DNA of 64,000 bases from an uncultured bacterium (GTDB taxonomy: Bacteria; Patescibacteriota; Saccharimonadia; Saccharimonadales; Saccharimonadaceae). Below the pieces are notes generated by a model that was given only the letters and a program-made list of their open reading frames with translations, did not search any database and was not told the DNA's origin. Both the position numbers and the translations under genes were made by a program. The stretch is taken from NCBI GenBank assembly GCA_903821365.1, contig CAIJKY010000005.1, positions 1 through 64,000 of the forward strand, in the 5' to 3' direction. Position 1 is the stretch's first letter; every line of letters starts with the position of its first letter. Below are positions 51,630 through 58,980 of the stretch, one piece after another.

Positions 51630-52628
51630 CTAGACTGCGGTTGTCACCTTCGCCAGCGCTGCCTCGTAGGAGAGCACTCGCGTGGCACCGAAGCGCCACG
51701 GGCGGTAGGTGACCCCGCAGGATCGTGCACGTTGCTGCATCACGAGGGCATCACCCTCGTGAGTGGTCAGTTCGTGCATTTGCCCATCACCGCCGAAGAC
51801 GGCAGGAGTGGGCGCGCCGCTTGCCAGGCCGAGCAGTCGACATGAGTTCACGAACGCTTGCCAGCCCGGGCGGTAGGCATGAACCGCCAACCGCACCTGC
51901 GACGGGTGGATGCAGGTCTTGCCGTAGAGCCCGTTGGCCATGTCGCGCACCAGCTCGTGCCGGAAGTAGCGGCCGTGACCTCGGCCGAACTGATCGACCA
52001 CTGGGGCGCTGAAGCTGAAACTGAAGTCCGGCCCACCAGCCCGGAATTCCCACAGCAGGTTGTAGATCATGTGGCCGACGACGGTGTCGTAGATCGAAAC
52101 CTCCGGGTTGCGGCGCAGATCGAAGGCCTTGAACATGTCGTTGCCACCGAGACGGCAACAGAGCACGCGACTCCGCATCTCGGCCAGAACTTCACGCAGC
52201 TCCATGCGGTACGCGTGATCGGCCATGCGGCCGTCCTCGAGCACTGGCATGATGCCGAATTCATGAGGATGCTGTTCGAGCACCTCCATGTACTTCGGCA
52301 GTCCCTTGACGCTCGCCTTGGGAATGACGAAACCGCGCACCAGGTCGATGCCCTCGAACGTGAGGAGCACTGCGAGCTGGTGGTAGCTGCGCGGCCTGAT
52401 GTAGACATTGACACCAGGGTGGCGAATGGCCTGTGCCATCTTGCGCAGCACCTGCTGGAGGTTGCCCAGCGCCAGTGCTTCGTCGCGCTCGGCCACTGAG
52501 TCTTCGAGGTCGAGCACGACGTTGGCGACGCCGGGCAAGTAGCCAGCCGCCGCCCTATCGGCCTGCCGCAGATTGGCGCAGGGTACGTAGAGGAACGGCA
52601 TGATCAGATCGTCTGAGGTGTCCAACAT
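51630..52628 (-). CDS. CitE-like (HpcH/HpaI family) aldolase of the Ter module, GC-rich cassette 7
   Basis: The protein of 332 residues has the HpcH/HpaI-CitE fold: [34 protein letters not shown] (the metal-binding LEDSV), [25 protein letters not shown] and KTCIHPSQV. Stand-alone members occur in Ter gene clusters as part of a predicted biosynthetic module (family knowledge, Anantharaman et al. Ter survey); citrate lyase itself is not expected, as alpha and gamma subunits are absent. ATG 52628 follows AAGGAG by 9 nt. GC-rich codons throughout. It lies downstream of terC on the same strand. Confidence 0.8.
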   Translation of the reverse strand: MLDTSDDLIMPFLYVPCANLRQADRAAAGYLPGVANVVLDLEDSVAERDEALALGNLQQVLRKMAQAIRHPGVNVYIRPRSYHQLAVLLTFEGIDLVRGFVIPKASVKGLPKYMEVLEQHPHEFGIMPVLEDGRMADHAYRMELREVLAEMRSRVLCCRLGGNDMFKAFDLRRNPEVSIYDTVVGHMIYNLLWEFRAGGPDFSFSFSAPVVDQFGRGHGRYFRHELVRDMANGLYGKTCIHPSQVRLAVHAYRPGWQAFVNSCRLLGLASGAPTPAVFGGDGQMHELTTHEGDALVMQQRARSCGVTYRPWRFGATRVLSYEAALAKVTTAV

Positions 52629-52667
52629 TGAGCATCGTCTCCTTGAATACATGTCGGGACAGGGAAT

Positions 52668-52706
52668 GCGCCCCGCCTCCACGTCCGAAGACGGGAGACG
52701 GGGCGC
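52668..52706 (-). other. Intercistronic hairpin between terC and the CitE-like gene
   Basis: GCGCCCCG (52668-52675) pairs with CGGGGCGC (52699-52706), with CCTCC/GGGAG inside; a second hairpin TGGCAC/GTGCCA (about 52708-52725) follows. It may separate transcripts or process the mRNA. Confidence 0.55.
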
Positions 52707-52740
52707 GTGGCACATCGTTGTGCCATGGATCAGGAGCGAC

Positions 52741-53622
52741 TCAGGCGAGGCCGAGTCGCTCGTTCTGCTTGGCGCGGCGGACGCTGTGTGCGAACGCTGC
52801 ACCGATGATGACGATGCCGATCAGTCCTGTTGCCACCTCGTTGAGCTCCAGGTGGAACAGCTTGGCGGCCATCACGGCCGCCAGAGCCAGGATCGCCCAG
52901 TGGGCGCCGTGGTCCAGGAAGGGCAGGCTCTTCAGCGCGCCCTTCCGCACGATCAGCACCGTCAGCGACCGCACGAACATCGCCCCGTTGCCGAGGCCCA
53001 CCACGATCGGCACCAGAAGCACCGTGATCGCGAAGGCACCGATGACACCGTCCAGTGAGAAGCTGGCATCGAGGAACTCCAGGTAGATGAACTGACCCAG
53101 GGCGGCGAGCCCCGAAAGCCCAGCCACCTTGTTCTTGATGCCGTCGGTTGCCTCGGGCTCCGTCAGGATTGTGCCCAGGATGCTCAGGCCGAGATGAACG
53201 GCGACGGCGACGATCGACGCCGCCAACACTTGAATCGCCTCGGACGACTCGACCGTCACCGCGAGGATCAGGCTGAGCACGATCATGATGAAGTACGGCA
53301 CGTGCTCTGAGCGACCGGCGGCGTGCAGTGGCCTCTCGAGCCACTTCAGCCAGTAGATCACCGGCATGTCGTTGCCGTCGTCATCCTGCTCGATCTCGAC
53401 GTTCATGAACCGATTCAGGCCGATCAGGCCCAAGAAGGTGAAGCCGAACGTGTAGATCAGCGGTCCGGCGGACGTCAGGATCGCGGCGTACTGGTTGGGG
53501 TCGTTCAGCGCCAGGCTGCCGGTCTGGATGTAGGTCAGGCCGGCCACGTAGGCCACGATGATCAACGGCAGCGCGAAACGCATACCGAAGACCGCGATGA
53601 ACACGCCGATGGTCAGAAACAA
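52741..53622 (-). CDS. terC: TerC/DUF475-family membrane protein, C-terminal part after an in-frame TAG
   Basis: The part of 292 residues has about eight membrane segments and the TerC/DUF475 pattern, with ESSEAIQVLAAS and the acidic FLDASFSLDGVIGAFA, in which membrane-buried Asp/Glu recur as expected for a metal-ion transport or membrane-complex protein. It could begin at TTG 53622, which has AGGAGAGA directly before it, or be read through from the upstream fragment. In frame it continues the 53629 fragment; only TAG-GAG-AGA separates the two. Confidence 0.7.
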   Translation of the reverse strand: MFLTIGVFIAVFGMRFALPLIIVAYVAGLTYIQTGSLALNDPNQYAAILTSAGPLIYTFGFTFLGLIGLNRFMNVEIEQDDDGNDMPVIYWLKWLERPLHAAGRSEHVPYFIMIVLSLILAVTVESSEAIQVLAASIVAVAVHLGLSILGTILTEPEATDGIKNKVAGLSGLAALGQFIYLEFLDASFSLDGVIGAFAITVLLVPIVVGLGNGAMFVRSLTVLIVRKGALKSLPFLDHGAHWAILALAAVMAAKLFHLELNEVATGLIGIVIIGAAFAHSVRRAKQNERLGLA

Positions 53623-53628
53623 TCTCTC

Positions 53629-53853
53629 CTAGGTCTTGTTCAGCTTGTCGACGATCAACGCATTGACCGTCGCGTTGTCGAAGCTGACGCTGATTTCCAG
53701 CAACGTCAGCAACAGGGCTGTGATGGCCACGTTGATGCCGCTGAGATAGCCCGTCAGTACCAGCGTTGCGGCTGAGATGTACATCGGCCAGCGGATGGCG
53801 TGCAGGATGTCTCCGACCGTGATCCGCGTTTGCGCTGTCGTTCCAGATGACAA
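53629..53853 (-). CDS. terC: TerC/DUF475-family protein, N-terminal part, ending in an in-frame TAG
   Basis: The 74-residue part, with TTG start at 53853 after GGAGG, holds one and a half membrane segments and the motif LEISVSFDNATVNALIV, with the conserved FDNA of TerC. It stops at TAG 53629-53631, where the family from memory has a Trp or similar residue before the next helix. A single base change from TGG would explain it. With 53622 the two halves give one TerC of normal length. Confidence 0.65.
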   Translation of the reverse strand: MSSGTTAQTRITVGDILHAIRWPMYISAATLVLTGYLSGINVAITALLLTLLEISVSFDNATVNALIVDKLNKT

Positions 53854-53911
53854 GGTATAACACCTCCAGGATGTGCGAGATCGGGGCGGGATGCCCGCGA
53901 TCAACGTGCAA

Positions 53912-53940
53912 ACTTTACAACGAAAGTATAAAAAAAGCAA
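53912..53940 (-). promoter_or_regulatory. Promoter of the terC unit
   Basis: On the minus strand TTGCTT (53935-53940), 17 bp and TAAAGT (53912-53917) lie in an AT-rich stretch; the GC leader has a GATCG-GGGCAT-CCC hairpin before the ribosome site. Confidence 0.5.
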
Positions 53941-54030
53941 TACTTTCAAGCATTGTAAGAATTATAATTTTATTGTATGGTTCTGCAGTACGAAGTTGGC
54001 ACTATCCCATGAGTGAGGAGTGGCGCGTGG

Positions 54031-54482
54031 ATGATCTGGAAGGGTGTATTCCGGATGGTTGCGGTGACGGCTGTGCTGGTGGTTGCTTCGAGGGGTGCTT
54101 CGGCGCTGCTATTGATGCAGCGGGAGACTTGGCCGAAGGCTGTTTCAGTGTTGTTCGGCTGCCAAGCTTGAACAAGCGGCGCTCACGCGGCAAGTCGTCA
54201 AAACGTCCGAAGCCCGGGCGTGTCTGGCTGCGGTTGAAGTTGCTGAACCAGACTGAAGGTGCCGAAGACGCGGTCAAGCAGCTGATGACGTACGGCCGCA
54301 CTGACCTGTGCGTGTTGAAGATCACCGACTACGCGAGTTGGCGTTGGCCGCTGAGCCGCTGGCGAACGCGAGTCGTACTAGCGGTGTGTTACGGTGGTGA
54401 CGCTGCGCTGTTGCGTGGTAGGGCGCTGGATATTCAGTGCAACCACCCGGCGGCGAAGCGGCCGAAGAACATCGCAATGTAG
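54031..54482 (+). CDS. Cysteine-array protein of unknown function, GC-rich cassette 8
   Basis: The protein of about 150 residues is not recognised. Near the start is the string GCIPDGCGDGCAGGCFEGCF with five cysteines spaced by five, four, four and four residues, set in glycines; then a hydrophobic-acidic stretch, a basic Arg/Lys patch (NKRRSRGKSSKRPKPGR) and a C-terminal domain with CVLKITDYASWRWPLSRW. ATG 54031 has GAGGAG 10 nt upstream; ATG 54009 is possible. A membrane-proximal, lipid-modified or metal-binding array are all conceivable. Confidence 0.6.
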
Positions 54483-54519
54483 GAGAGCGCGTGCATTCGC
54501 TTCAACAATACAACTTCAT

Positions 54520-54565
54520 AGCCCTACGGGCGCGGAAAATCCTAGTACCGCCGTGGGGCTTTTTC
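54520..54565 (+). terminator. Terminator of cassette 8
   Basis: AGCCC (54520-54524) with GGGCT (54556-54560), continuing through TACGG/CCGTG and CGG/CCG, is followed by TTTTT: an intrinsic terminator. Confidence 0.8.
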
Positions 54566-54605
54566 GTGCCTGAAAGAAGTTGATTTGAGAAAAAGAAAAA
54601 AAGTG

Positions 54606-54633
54606 TTGACAAAATTAAATAAAGTAGTAGAGT
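54606..54633 (+). promoter_or_regulatory. terD promoter
   Basis: TTGACA (54606-54611), 16 bp and TAGAGT (54628-54633) lie 57 nt before the GTG start. The spacer AAATTAAATAAAG is nearly the same as in the greA promoter at 63009. Confidence 0.65.
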
Positions 54634-54689
54634 TGGTCATTAAGTCCTGAGGCATTCCGCCAAAGGCACAACGAGAGGGTAATACAATC

Positions 54690-55274
54690 GTGTCCGACAT
54701 CCAGGTGTCCAGCAAGAAGCTTTCGCTCGACAAGCCGTCCGTCAGCCTGACCGAGGCCAACGCCGCGGCCGGCGCCAGTCCGGCCGCGCTCGACCAGGTC
54801 ACCCTGGCCGGTGGCTGGAAGGCCGGCACCATCGACGTGGACCTGTCCACCGCCACGGTCGACGCCAGCGGTCGCGTGCTCGAGCTGGTCTACTACGGCA
54901 AGAAGTCCGGTGCCAACGGTGCCATCACCCACGGAGGCGACAACCTCACGGGTGAGGGCGAGGGCGACGACGAGACCATCGGCATCCGCCTCTCCCGGCT
55001 GTCGCCGGAGGTCGCGGCCGTCATCGGTCTGATCAACGTCTACGCGGGCGAGAGCCGCCTGTCCAACGTGAAGGAGATCTTCTCCCGCGTGGTCAACGGT
55101 GACGGCACCGAGATCGCCCGCTACGAGCTCGGCCAGACCGCGGGCGACGCCAACGGTCTCGAGTTCTGCGAGTTCCGCCGCAACGGCACCGGCTGGGACT
55201 TCAACGTCCTGTCGTCGCCGTTCGCGGACGGGCTCCAGGCCTACGTGGCCGCGCGCAACGCCGCCGCCGGCTGA
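54690..55274 (+). CDS. terD: TerD family protein, GC-rich cassette 9
   Basis: The 194-residue protein is a TerD beta-sandwich: the Ca-binding-site region DVDLSTATVDASG and the signature THGGDNLTGEGEGDDETI, followed by SRLSPEVAAVIGLINVYAG and a C-terminal strand. TerD-type proteins bind calcium and occur in tellurite, phage and stress-response gene sets (family knowledge). GTG start after GAGAGGG. GC-rich codons; promoter and 3' hairpin of its own. It faces away from the leftward terC-CitE unit. Confidence 0.88.
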   Translation: MSDIQVSSKKLSLDKPSVSLTEANAAAGASPAALDQVTLAGGWKAGTIDVDLSTATVDASGRVLELVYYGKKSGANGAITHGGDNLTGEGEGDDETIGIRLSRLSPEVAAVIGLINVYAGESRLSNVKEIFSRVVNGDGTEIARYELGQTAGDANGLEFCEFRRNGTGWDFNVLSSPFADGLQAYVAARNAAAG

Positions 55275-55286
55275 CCGCCCCCTCCA

Positions 55287-55331
55287 GGGATACCCCGCAT
55301 CCAGGCTTCGGCCTCGGGTGCGGGGTATCCC
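55287..55331 (+). terminator. Hairpin downstream of terD
   Basis: A perfect 13-bp stem (GGGATACCCCGCA and complement) with inner AGGC-TTCG-GCCT is 12 bases past the stop; no U-tract. Confidence 0.6.
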
Positions 55332-55404
55332 GCAGCACAACTTATAGCAAATAGACACACGCAGCTTCACAGCTGTGTTTTTTATCTCATGCACAATATT
55401 TCAT

Positions 55405-55433
55405 TTGACAAAACCCCAAAAAAATACTAAAAT
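55405..55433 (+). promoter_or_regulatory. Promoter of cassette 10
   Basis: TTGACA (55405-55410), 17 bp and TAAAAT (55428-55433) precede a leader with two hairpins, TCGGCC-GGCCGA and GGGCAC-GGTGCCC. Confidence 0.7.
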
Positions 55434-55522
55434 CCGCAAGACTCGGCCTTCCTGGCCGATCATGCAGCAATGTTTACGTGGGCACAACCGGTGCCCGAAC
55501 GAAGCGAAGAAAGTGAGCAGTC

Positions 55523-55957
55523 ATGTCCGGAAGCAATGCTCGCGGCTCGGGTGATGATGTGGCGACGGGCCGCATCAGCGGGGCAGCCGCTGCGACACCG
55601 GCGCGCAGGCGCACCATGCCGACCTGGGTGCCGCTCGCCGCAATGGCGATCAACGGCCTGTCCATCCTGGATGCGTCGACCTTCATCGGTCGCTCGGTGC
55701 TCTACATCCTGCTGGGATTCAACATCGCCTACACCATTGCACTGATGCGTAACGGTCGCAGCTTCAGCCGCGTCGCCATCAGGCCGCTGTACCTGATCAC
55801 GTTGACGCTCGGCATGACGGCCGCGTTCGTCGCCGTCATCCTGTTCGGTATCAAGATCGCCTTTTGGATCCTGGCGATCATGGCGCTGCTCTTCGCGGTG
55901 ACGGTCGTCTACGGCGCCTACAAGCTCAAGCAACGTCTGGGCCGCCGCCGTCCCTAA
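55523..55957 (+). CDS. Unrecognised membrane protein, GC-rich cassette 10
   Basis: The 144-residue protein has a Gly/Ala/Ser N-terminus, three or four membrane segments (about 35-48, 58-78, 88-110, 114-134) and a basic tail ending LGRRRP. Not recognised. A weak GAAAGTGA-type site lies before the ATG. GC-rich. It sits after terD and may belong with the Ter set, although no motif shows this. Confidence 0.6.
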   Translation: MSGSNARGSGDDVATGRISGAAAATPARRRTMPTWVPLAAMAINGLSILDASTFIGRSVLYILLGFNIAYTIALMRNGRSFSRVAIRPLYLITLTLGMTAAFVAVILFGIKIAFWILAIMALLFAVTVVYGAYKLKQRLGRRRP

Positions 55958-55974
55958 TCGTTCAGCTGCATGAA

Positions 55975-56015
55975 GACAGCAGGGCAGTGCGCTGGTCGCG
56001 CGCCGCCCTGCTGTC
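55975..56015 (+). terminator. Hairpin downstream of cassette 10
   Basis: A perfect 11-bp stem (GACAGCAGGGC, 55975-55985 with 56005-56015) 17 bases past the stop, with no U-tract. Confidence 0.6.
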
Positions 56016-56163
56016 GCAACGCATTACATAAGATACTGCAAAACTTTACATAACCACCCAAAATCAGTATAATTATCATCGTATTCATATTTAATAACGC
56101 AACTCGTCGCACATAATCCTCCGTGAAAGCGGGCAGACGAGCGAGGCTAAAGGAGCAATCATC

Positions 56164-56916
56164 ATGGCAGTTACTGTCGATATCAAAGCACTATTAACTG
56201 CGGGCGCCCACTTCGGCCACAACACGAGCCGTTGGCACCCAAACATGGCGCCATACATTCACTCAAAGCGCCAGGGCATTCACATCATCGACCTTACAAA
56301 GACGGTTGATGCACTTGAAAAAGTATTGCCAATCATCACCGAAGTCGCTGGCAAGGGCAAGCAAATTCTTTTCGTTGGCACAAAGCGCCAAGCTAAAGAC
56401 ATTGTTCGTACGAGTGCCGAAAATGCTGGTCAGCCATACGTGACCGAGCGTTGGATGGGCGGTATGCTCACCAATGTCGCAACTGTTAATGCCCAGATCA
56501 AGCATCTTAAGCAGCTTGAGAGCCGTATGGACAGTGGCGATCTTGCAAAGCGTTACGCTAAGCTTGAAGTCCAGCGTTTCCAAGAAGAAATCGATGACCT
56601 TAACCTTAAATATAGCGGCATCAAAGAGCTAAACGGCCGTCCTGGCCTCGTCTTTGTTACTGATATTATCGAAGATAAGAACGCTGTCCGCGAAGCCAAA
56701 AAACTTGGCGTACCTGTTGTTGCTATCGTTGATACCAACGCCAATCCAAAAGATGTTGATTACGTTATTCCTGCCAACGACGACGCCATCAAAGGCTTAC
56801 AATTGATTATTGATTATGTTGTTGCTGCCATCGAAGAAGGCAAGAACGACAAAAAAGCTGCTGACGTAAAAGCCGCTGACATCCGCGCCGACAAAGCTGA
56901 AGCTGCAAAAAAGTAA
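56164..56916 (+). CDS. rpsB: 30S ribosomal protein uS2
   Basis: The 250-residue protein contains FGHNTSRWHPNMAPYIHSKR, the GTKRQAKDIV motif and NPKDVDYVIPANDDA near the end, all classic uS2 features; the tail is Lys/Ala-rich. TAAAGGAGC precedes the ATG by a standard spacing. tsf follows after 24 bases, the universal rpsB-tsf order. Confidence 0.96.
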   Translation: MAVTVDIKALLTAGAHFGHNTSRWHPNMAPYIHSKRQGIHIIDLTKTVDALEKVLPIITEVAGKGKQILFVGTKRQAKDIVRTSAENAGQPYVTERWMGGMLTNVATVNAQIKHLKQLESRMDSGDLAKRYAKLEVQRFQEEIDDLNLKYSGIKELNGRPGLVFVTDIIEDKNAVREAKKLGVPVVAIVDTNANPKDVDYVIPANDDAIKGLQLIIDYVVAAIEEGKNDKKAADVKAADIRADKAEAAKK

Positions 56917-56940
56917 TAGAACAATAGGAGTACCTCGATT

Positions 56941-57537
56941 ATGGCAATTTCCCTCGATGAAATTAAGAAACTCAAAGAACTAACCGGTGTCGGTCTTACT
57001 GATGCTAAAGCAGCGCTCACCGAAGCCGATGGTGACTTTGACAAAGCGCTTGAAGCAATGCGCAAAAAGGGCATGACCAAAGCTGAAAAGCGCGGCGAAC
57101 GTGAAGCTCGTGAAGGTCTTGTTGATAGCTACGTTCACAGTGGTCGCATCGGCGTTATTGTCGAAGTAAACTGCGAAACTGACTTCGTTGCTCGTACTGA
57201 AGACTTTAAAGGCTTGGTACACGACCTTGCACTGCACATTTCTGCAACCAACCCATTCTATATCAGCCTCGAAGATGTTCCAGCCGAAGAAAAAGCCCGC
57301 GCAACCGCCGAATTCAGCGAAAAAGCGATTGCCGAAGGCAAGCCTGAAGCCATGGTCGCCAAGATCGTTGAGGGCCAAGTTGCAAAATACTTTGCAGAAA
57401 AAACATTACTTGAGCAGCCATTCATTAAGAATCCTGATCAAACTGTTGATGCCTTGGTCAAAGAATACAATGCTAAGCTTGGCGAGAATATCGTTGTTCG
57501 TCAGTTTAAGCGTATCGAACTTGGCGTTAGCGAATAG
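56941..57537 (+). CDS. tsf: Elongation factor Ts
   Basis: The 198-residue protein has the UBA-like N-domain (LKELTGVGLTDAKAALTEAD), the KRGEREAREGLVDSYVH and VNCETDFVARTEDF motifs and one half of the dimerisation region, so it is the short form. It recharges EF-Tu with GTP. GAGTACCTCGATT precedes the ATG. Confidence 0.94.
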   Translation: MAISLDEIKKLKELTGVGLTDAKAALTEADGDFDKALEAMRKKGMTKAEKRGEREAREGLVDSYVHSGRIGVIVEVNCETDFVARTEDFKGLVHDLALHISATNPFYISLEDVPAEEKARATAEFSEKAIAEGKPEAMVAKIVEGQVAKYFAEKTLLEQPFIKNPDQTVDALVKEYNAKLGENIVVRQFKRIELGVSE

Positions 57538-57550
57538 AATAACGAAACGT

Positions 57551-57596
57551 TATATATTTAAAAGAAGCCTGATGGCTTCTTTTAAATATATAAGTT
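57551..57596. terminator. Terminator after rpsB-tsf
   Basis: A perfect 19-bp stem (57551-57569 with 57574-57592) with the tetraloop TGAT contains A/T runs on both arms, so it can act in both directions. Confidence 0.85.
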
Positions 57597-57632
57597 ATTT
57601 GGTCAGAATATCGCGAAGCGTATAATAAGGAT

Positions 57633-57830
57633 ATGTACAGAATGAAAAAAAATAATCCGACCGTTCATCAAAAAGCTGCTTTTTTCGCAGTTCTTACTGC
57701 TGTGTTATCTTTCATTAGTAACTTGGGCTGGCTGTTAACACTAAGCACCGGTAGATTACTATCCATTGTTTCAACAATCATCTTTGTTGCAGTGGCTGCA
57801 AGTGCATATACAATGCGGGGTAAACAATAA
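57633..57830 (+). CDS. Small two-TM membrane protein (65 aa)
   Basis: The 65-residue protein has two membrane segments (about 16-34 and 41-58) and a basic tail RGKQ. TATAAT ends 6 nt before the ATG (leaderless), which supports a real gene. Not recognised; AT-rich composition as in native genes. Confidence 0.65.
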   Translation: MYRMKKNNPTVHQKAAFFAVLTAVLSFISNLGWLLTLSTGRLLSIVSTIIFVAVAASAYTMRGKQ

Positions 57831-57844
57831 ATCTATGATTCTTG

Positions 57845-57880
57845 CCCCAGTTCAGCACGCACATGCGTACTGAACTGGGG
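57845..57880 (-). terminator. Hairpin downstream of cassette 11
   Basis: CCCCAGTTCAG (57845-57855) pairs with CTGAACTGGGG (57870-57880) around ACGC/GCGT, 18 bases past the stop of the secreted-protein gene. Confidence 0.6.
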
Positions 57881-57898
57881 CGCTGAACAGAAGACGGC

Positions 57899-58255
57899 CT
57901 AGCAGCTGTGGTATTCACCCCCTGTCACTGCGGTGACGTATGCCCGAGGAAGCCAGCTTCTGGCGTCGAACAAGGACAGTTGGCTGAGCCCGCAGATCGC
58001 GTTGATGTTGAGGCCGGCGATCCAAGAGCCACATGCCCAGCCGGGCACGAGGGCAGTGGCCGACGTGAGATTTGTCGTAGCTGCCGTTGCGCCAGTTGCC
58101 ACTCTTGTGGCAATACCACCTGCGACTGCTGCGCTTGCGACCAAGCAACCTTGCGGCCCGTCATACCAGCTGTCTGCCTGGGCAACTTCCGTTGTGCCCA
58201 TCATCGCCAGGCTGACAACAGCCAGCGTTGTCGCCATTCTTGCGGTACTTTTCAC
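57899..58255 (-). CDS. Small secreted Cys-containing protein, GC-rich cassette 11
   Basis: The 118-residue protein starts GTG (TGAGATGAGG upstream) and has a signal peptide: MKSTARMATTLAVVSLAMMG, with cleavage near AQA. The mature part of about 90 residues has four cysteines (GCLVAS, WACGSW, ICGLS, HSC at the end) and many Ala/Thr/Gly. It would be exported and could act at the cell-cell interface. Not recognised. Promoter at 58319-58347 and 3' hairpin at 57845 complete the cassette. Confidence 0.65.
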   Translation of the reverse strand: MKSTARMATTLAVVSLAMMGTTEVAQADSWYDGPQGCLVASAAVAGGIATRVATGATAATTNLTSATALVPGWACGSWIAGLNINAICGLSQLSLFDARSWLPRAYVTAVTGGEYHSC

Positions 58256-58318
58256 GCATCCTCATCTCAAATTGTGGACTGGTTCAACGCGCGCAGCTAG
58301 ACTTTGCTGCACTTTTGT

Positions 58319-58347
58319 AGTATAACTACTCCTTTAATTTAAATCAA
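58319..58347 (-). promoter_or_regulatory. Promoter of cassette 11
   Basis: On the minus strand TTGATT (58342-58347), exactly 17 bp and TATACT (58319-58324) lie about 60 nt before the GTG start; the leader has GCAGC/GCTGC. Confidence 0.7.
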
Positions 58348-58414
58348 AGCAATATCAAATATGTAAACTAAATATCGAGATGTTGCAATACGTCAGTAGT
58401 GTATAATTAGTAGT

Positions 58415-58969
58415 ATGTTCGACACAAAACCCTACGAAACCCGCATGCAGCAAGCCATTAGCCATACCGAAGAGGAGCTCAAAAAGCTTCGTACCGGCCG
58501 CGCACATCCAAGCATGCTCGATTCTGTCATCGTGACTGCTTATGGTGCATCGATGCCGCTTAATCAAGTTGGCAACGTCACTGTCGCGGACAGCCAAATG
58601 CTCCAGGTAACACCATTTGACCCTGGTACGCTACAGGCTATCAATACTGCTATCCGCGACAATCAAAGTCTCGGCCTTAACCCATCTGATGATGGCCATG
58701 TTGTTCGCGTGCCAATCCCAAGTCTTACAACTGAACGTCGTCAAGCAATGGTGAAACAGCTCGGCGAGAAGGTAGAAGATTGCCGTATTCAGCTTCGTAC
58801 AATTCGTCACGACGCCCTTAAGGACGCCAAAGCCAAGAAAGACGCCAAAGAAATCTCAGAAGATGACTACAAGCGCATTGATCGTGGTCTCACCGATTCT
58901 ATGGCGACAATGCAATCAACACTTGAGTCAGTTGCCAAGGCCAAAGAACAAGAAATCATGACGGTCTAG
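58415..58969 (+). CDS. frr: Ribosome recycling factor
   Basis: The 184-residue protein has KLRTGRAHPSMLDSVIVTAY, NAIRD-type INTAIRDNQSLGLNP and IPSLTTERRQAMVKQLGEK, then a C-terminal helix, all standard RRF features. It splits post-termination ribosomes with EF-G. TATAAT ends 7 nt before the ATG (leaderless). uppS follows. Confidence 0.96.
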   Translation: MFDTKPYETRMQQAISHTEEELKKLRTGRAHPSMLDSVIVTAYGASMPLNQVGNVTVADSQMLQVTPFDPGTLQAINTAIRDNQSLGLNPSDDGHVVRVPIPSLTTERRQAMVKQLGEKVEDCRIQLRTIRHDALKDAKAKKDAKEISEDDYKRIDRGLTDSMATMQSTLESVAKAKEQEIMTV

Positions 58970-58980
58970 GCGCAGTTTTG

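Noticed and set aside
51858-52499. Plus-strand frame inside the CitE-like gene
   Set aside because: Shadow of the minus-strand aldolase, whose motifs LEDSV and GGNDM are unmistakable.
53629-53631. TAG reassigned as a sense codon
   Set aside because: TAG ends several intact native genes and RF1 is encoded, so global reassignment is unlikely; local readthrough remains open.
54615-55394. 260-codon minus-strand frame over terD
   Set aside because: Antisense of a GC-rich gene with a clear TerD signature on the plus strand; the frame extends into both promoter and terminator.
51581-56015. GC-rich islands as assembly contamination
   Set aside because: Islands are many, short, bounded by AT-rich promoters continuous with native sequence, and equipped with similar signals; chimeric assembly would not repeat this pattern. 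It still needs read-level checking.
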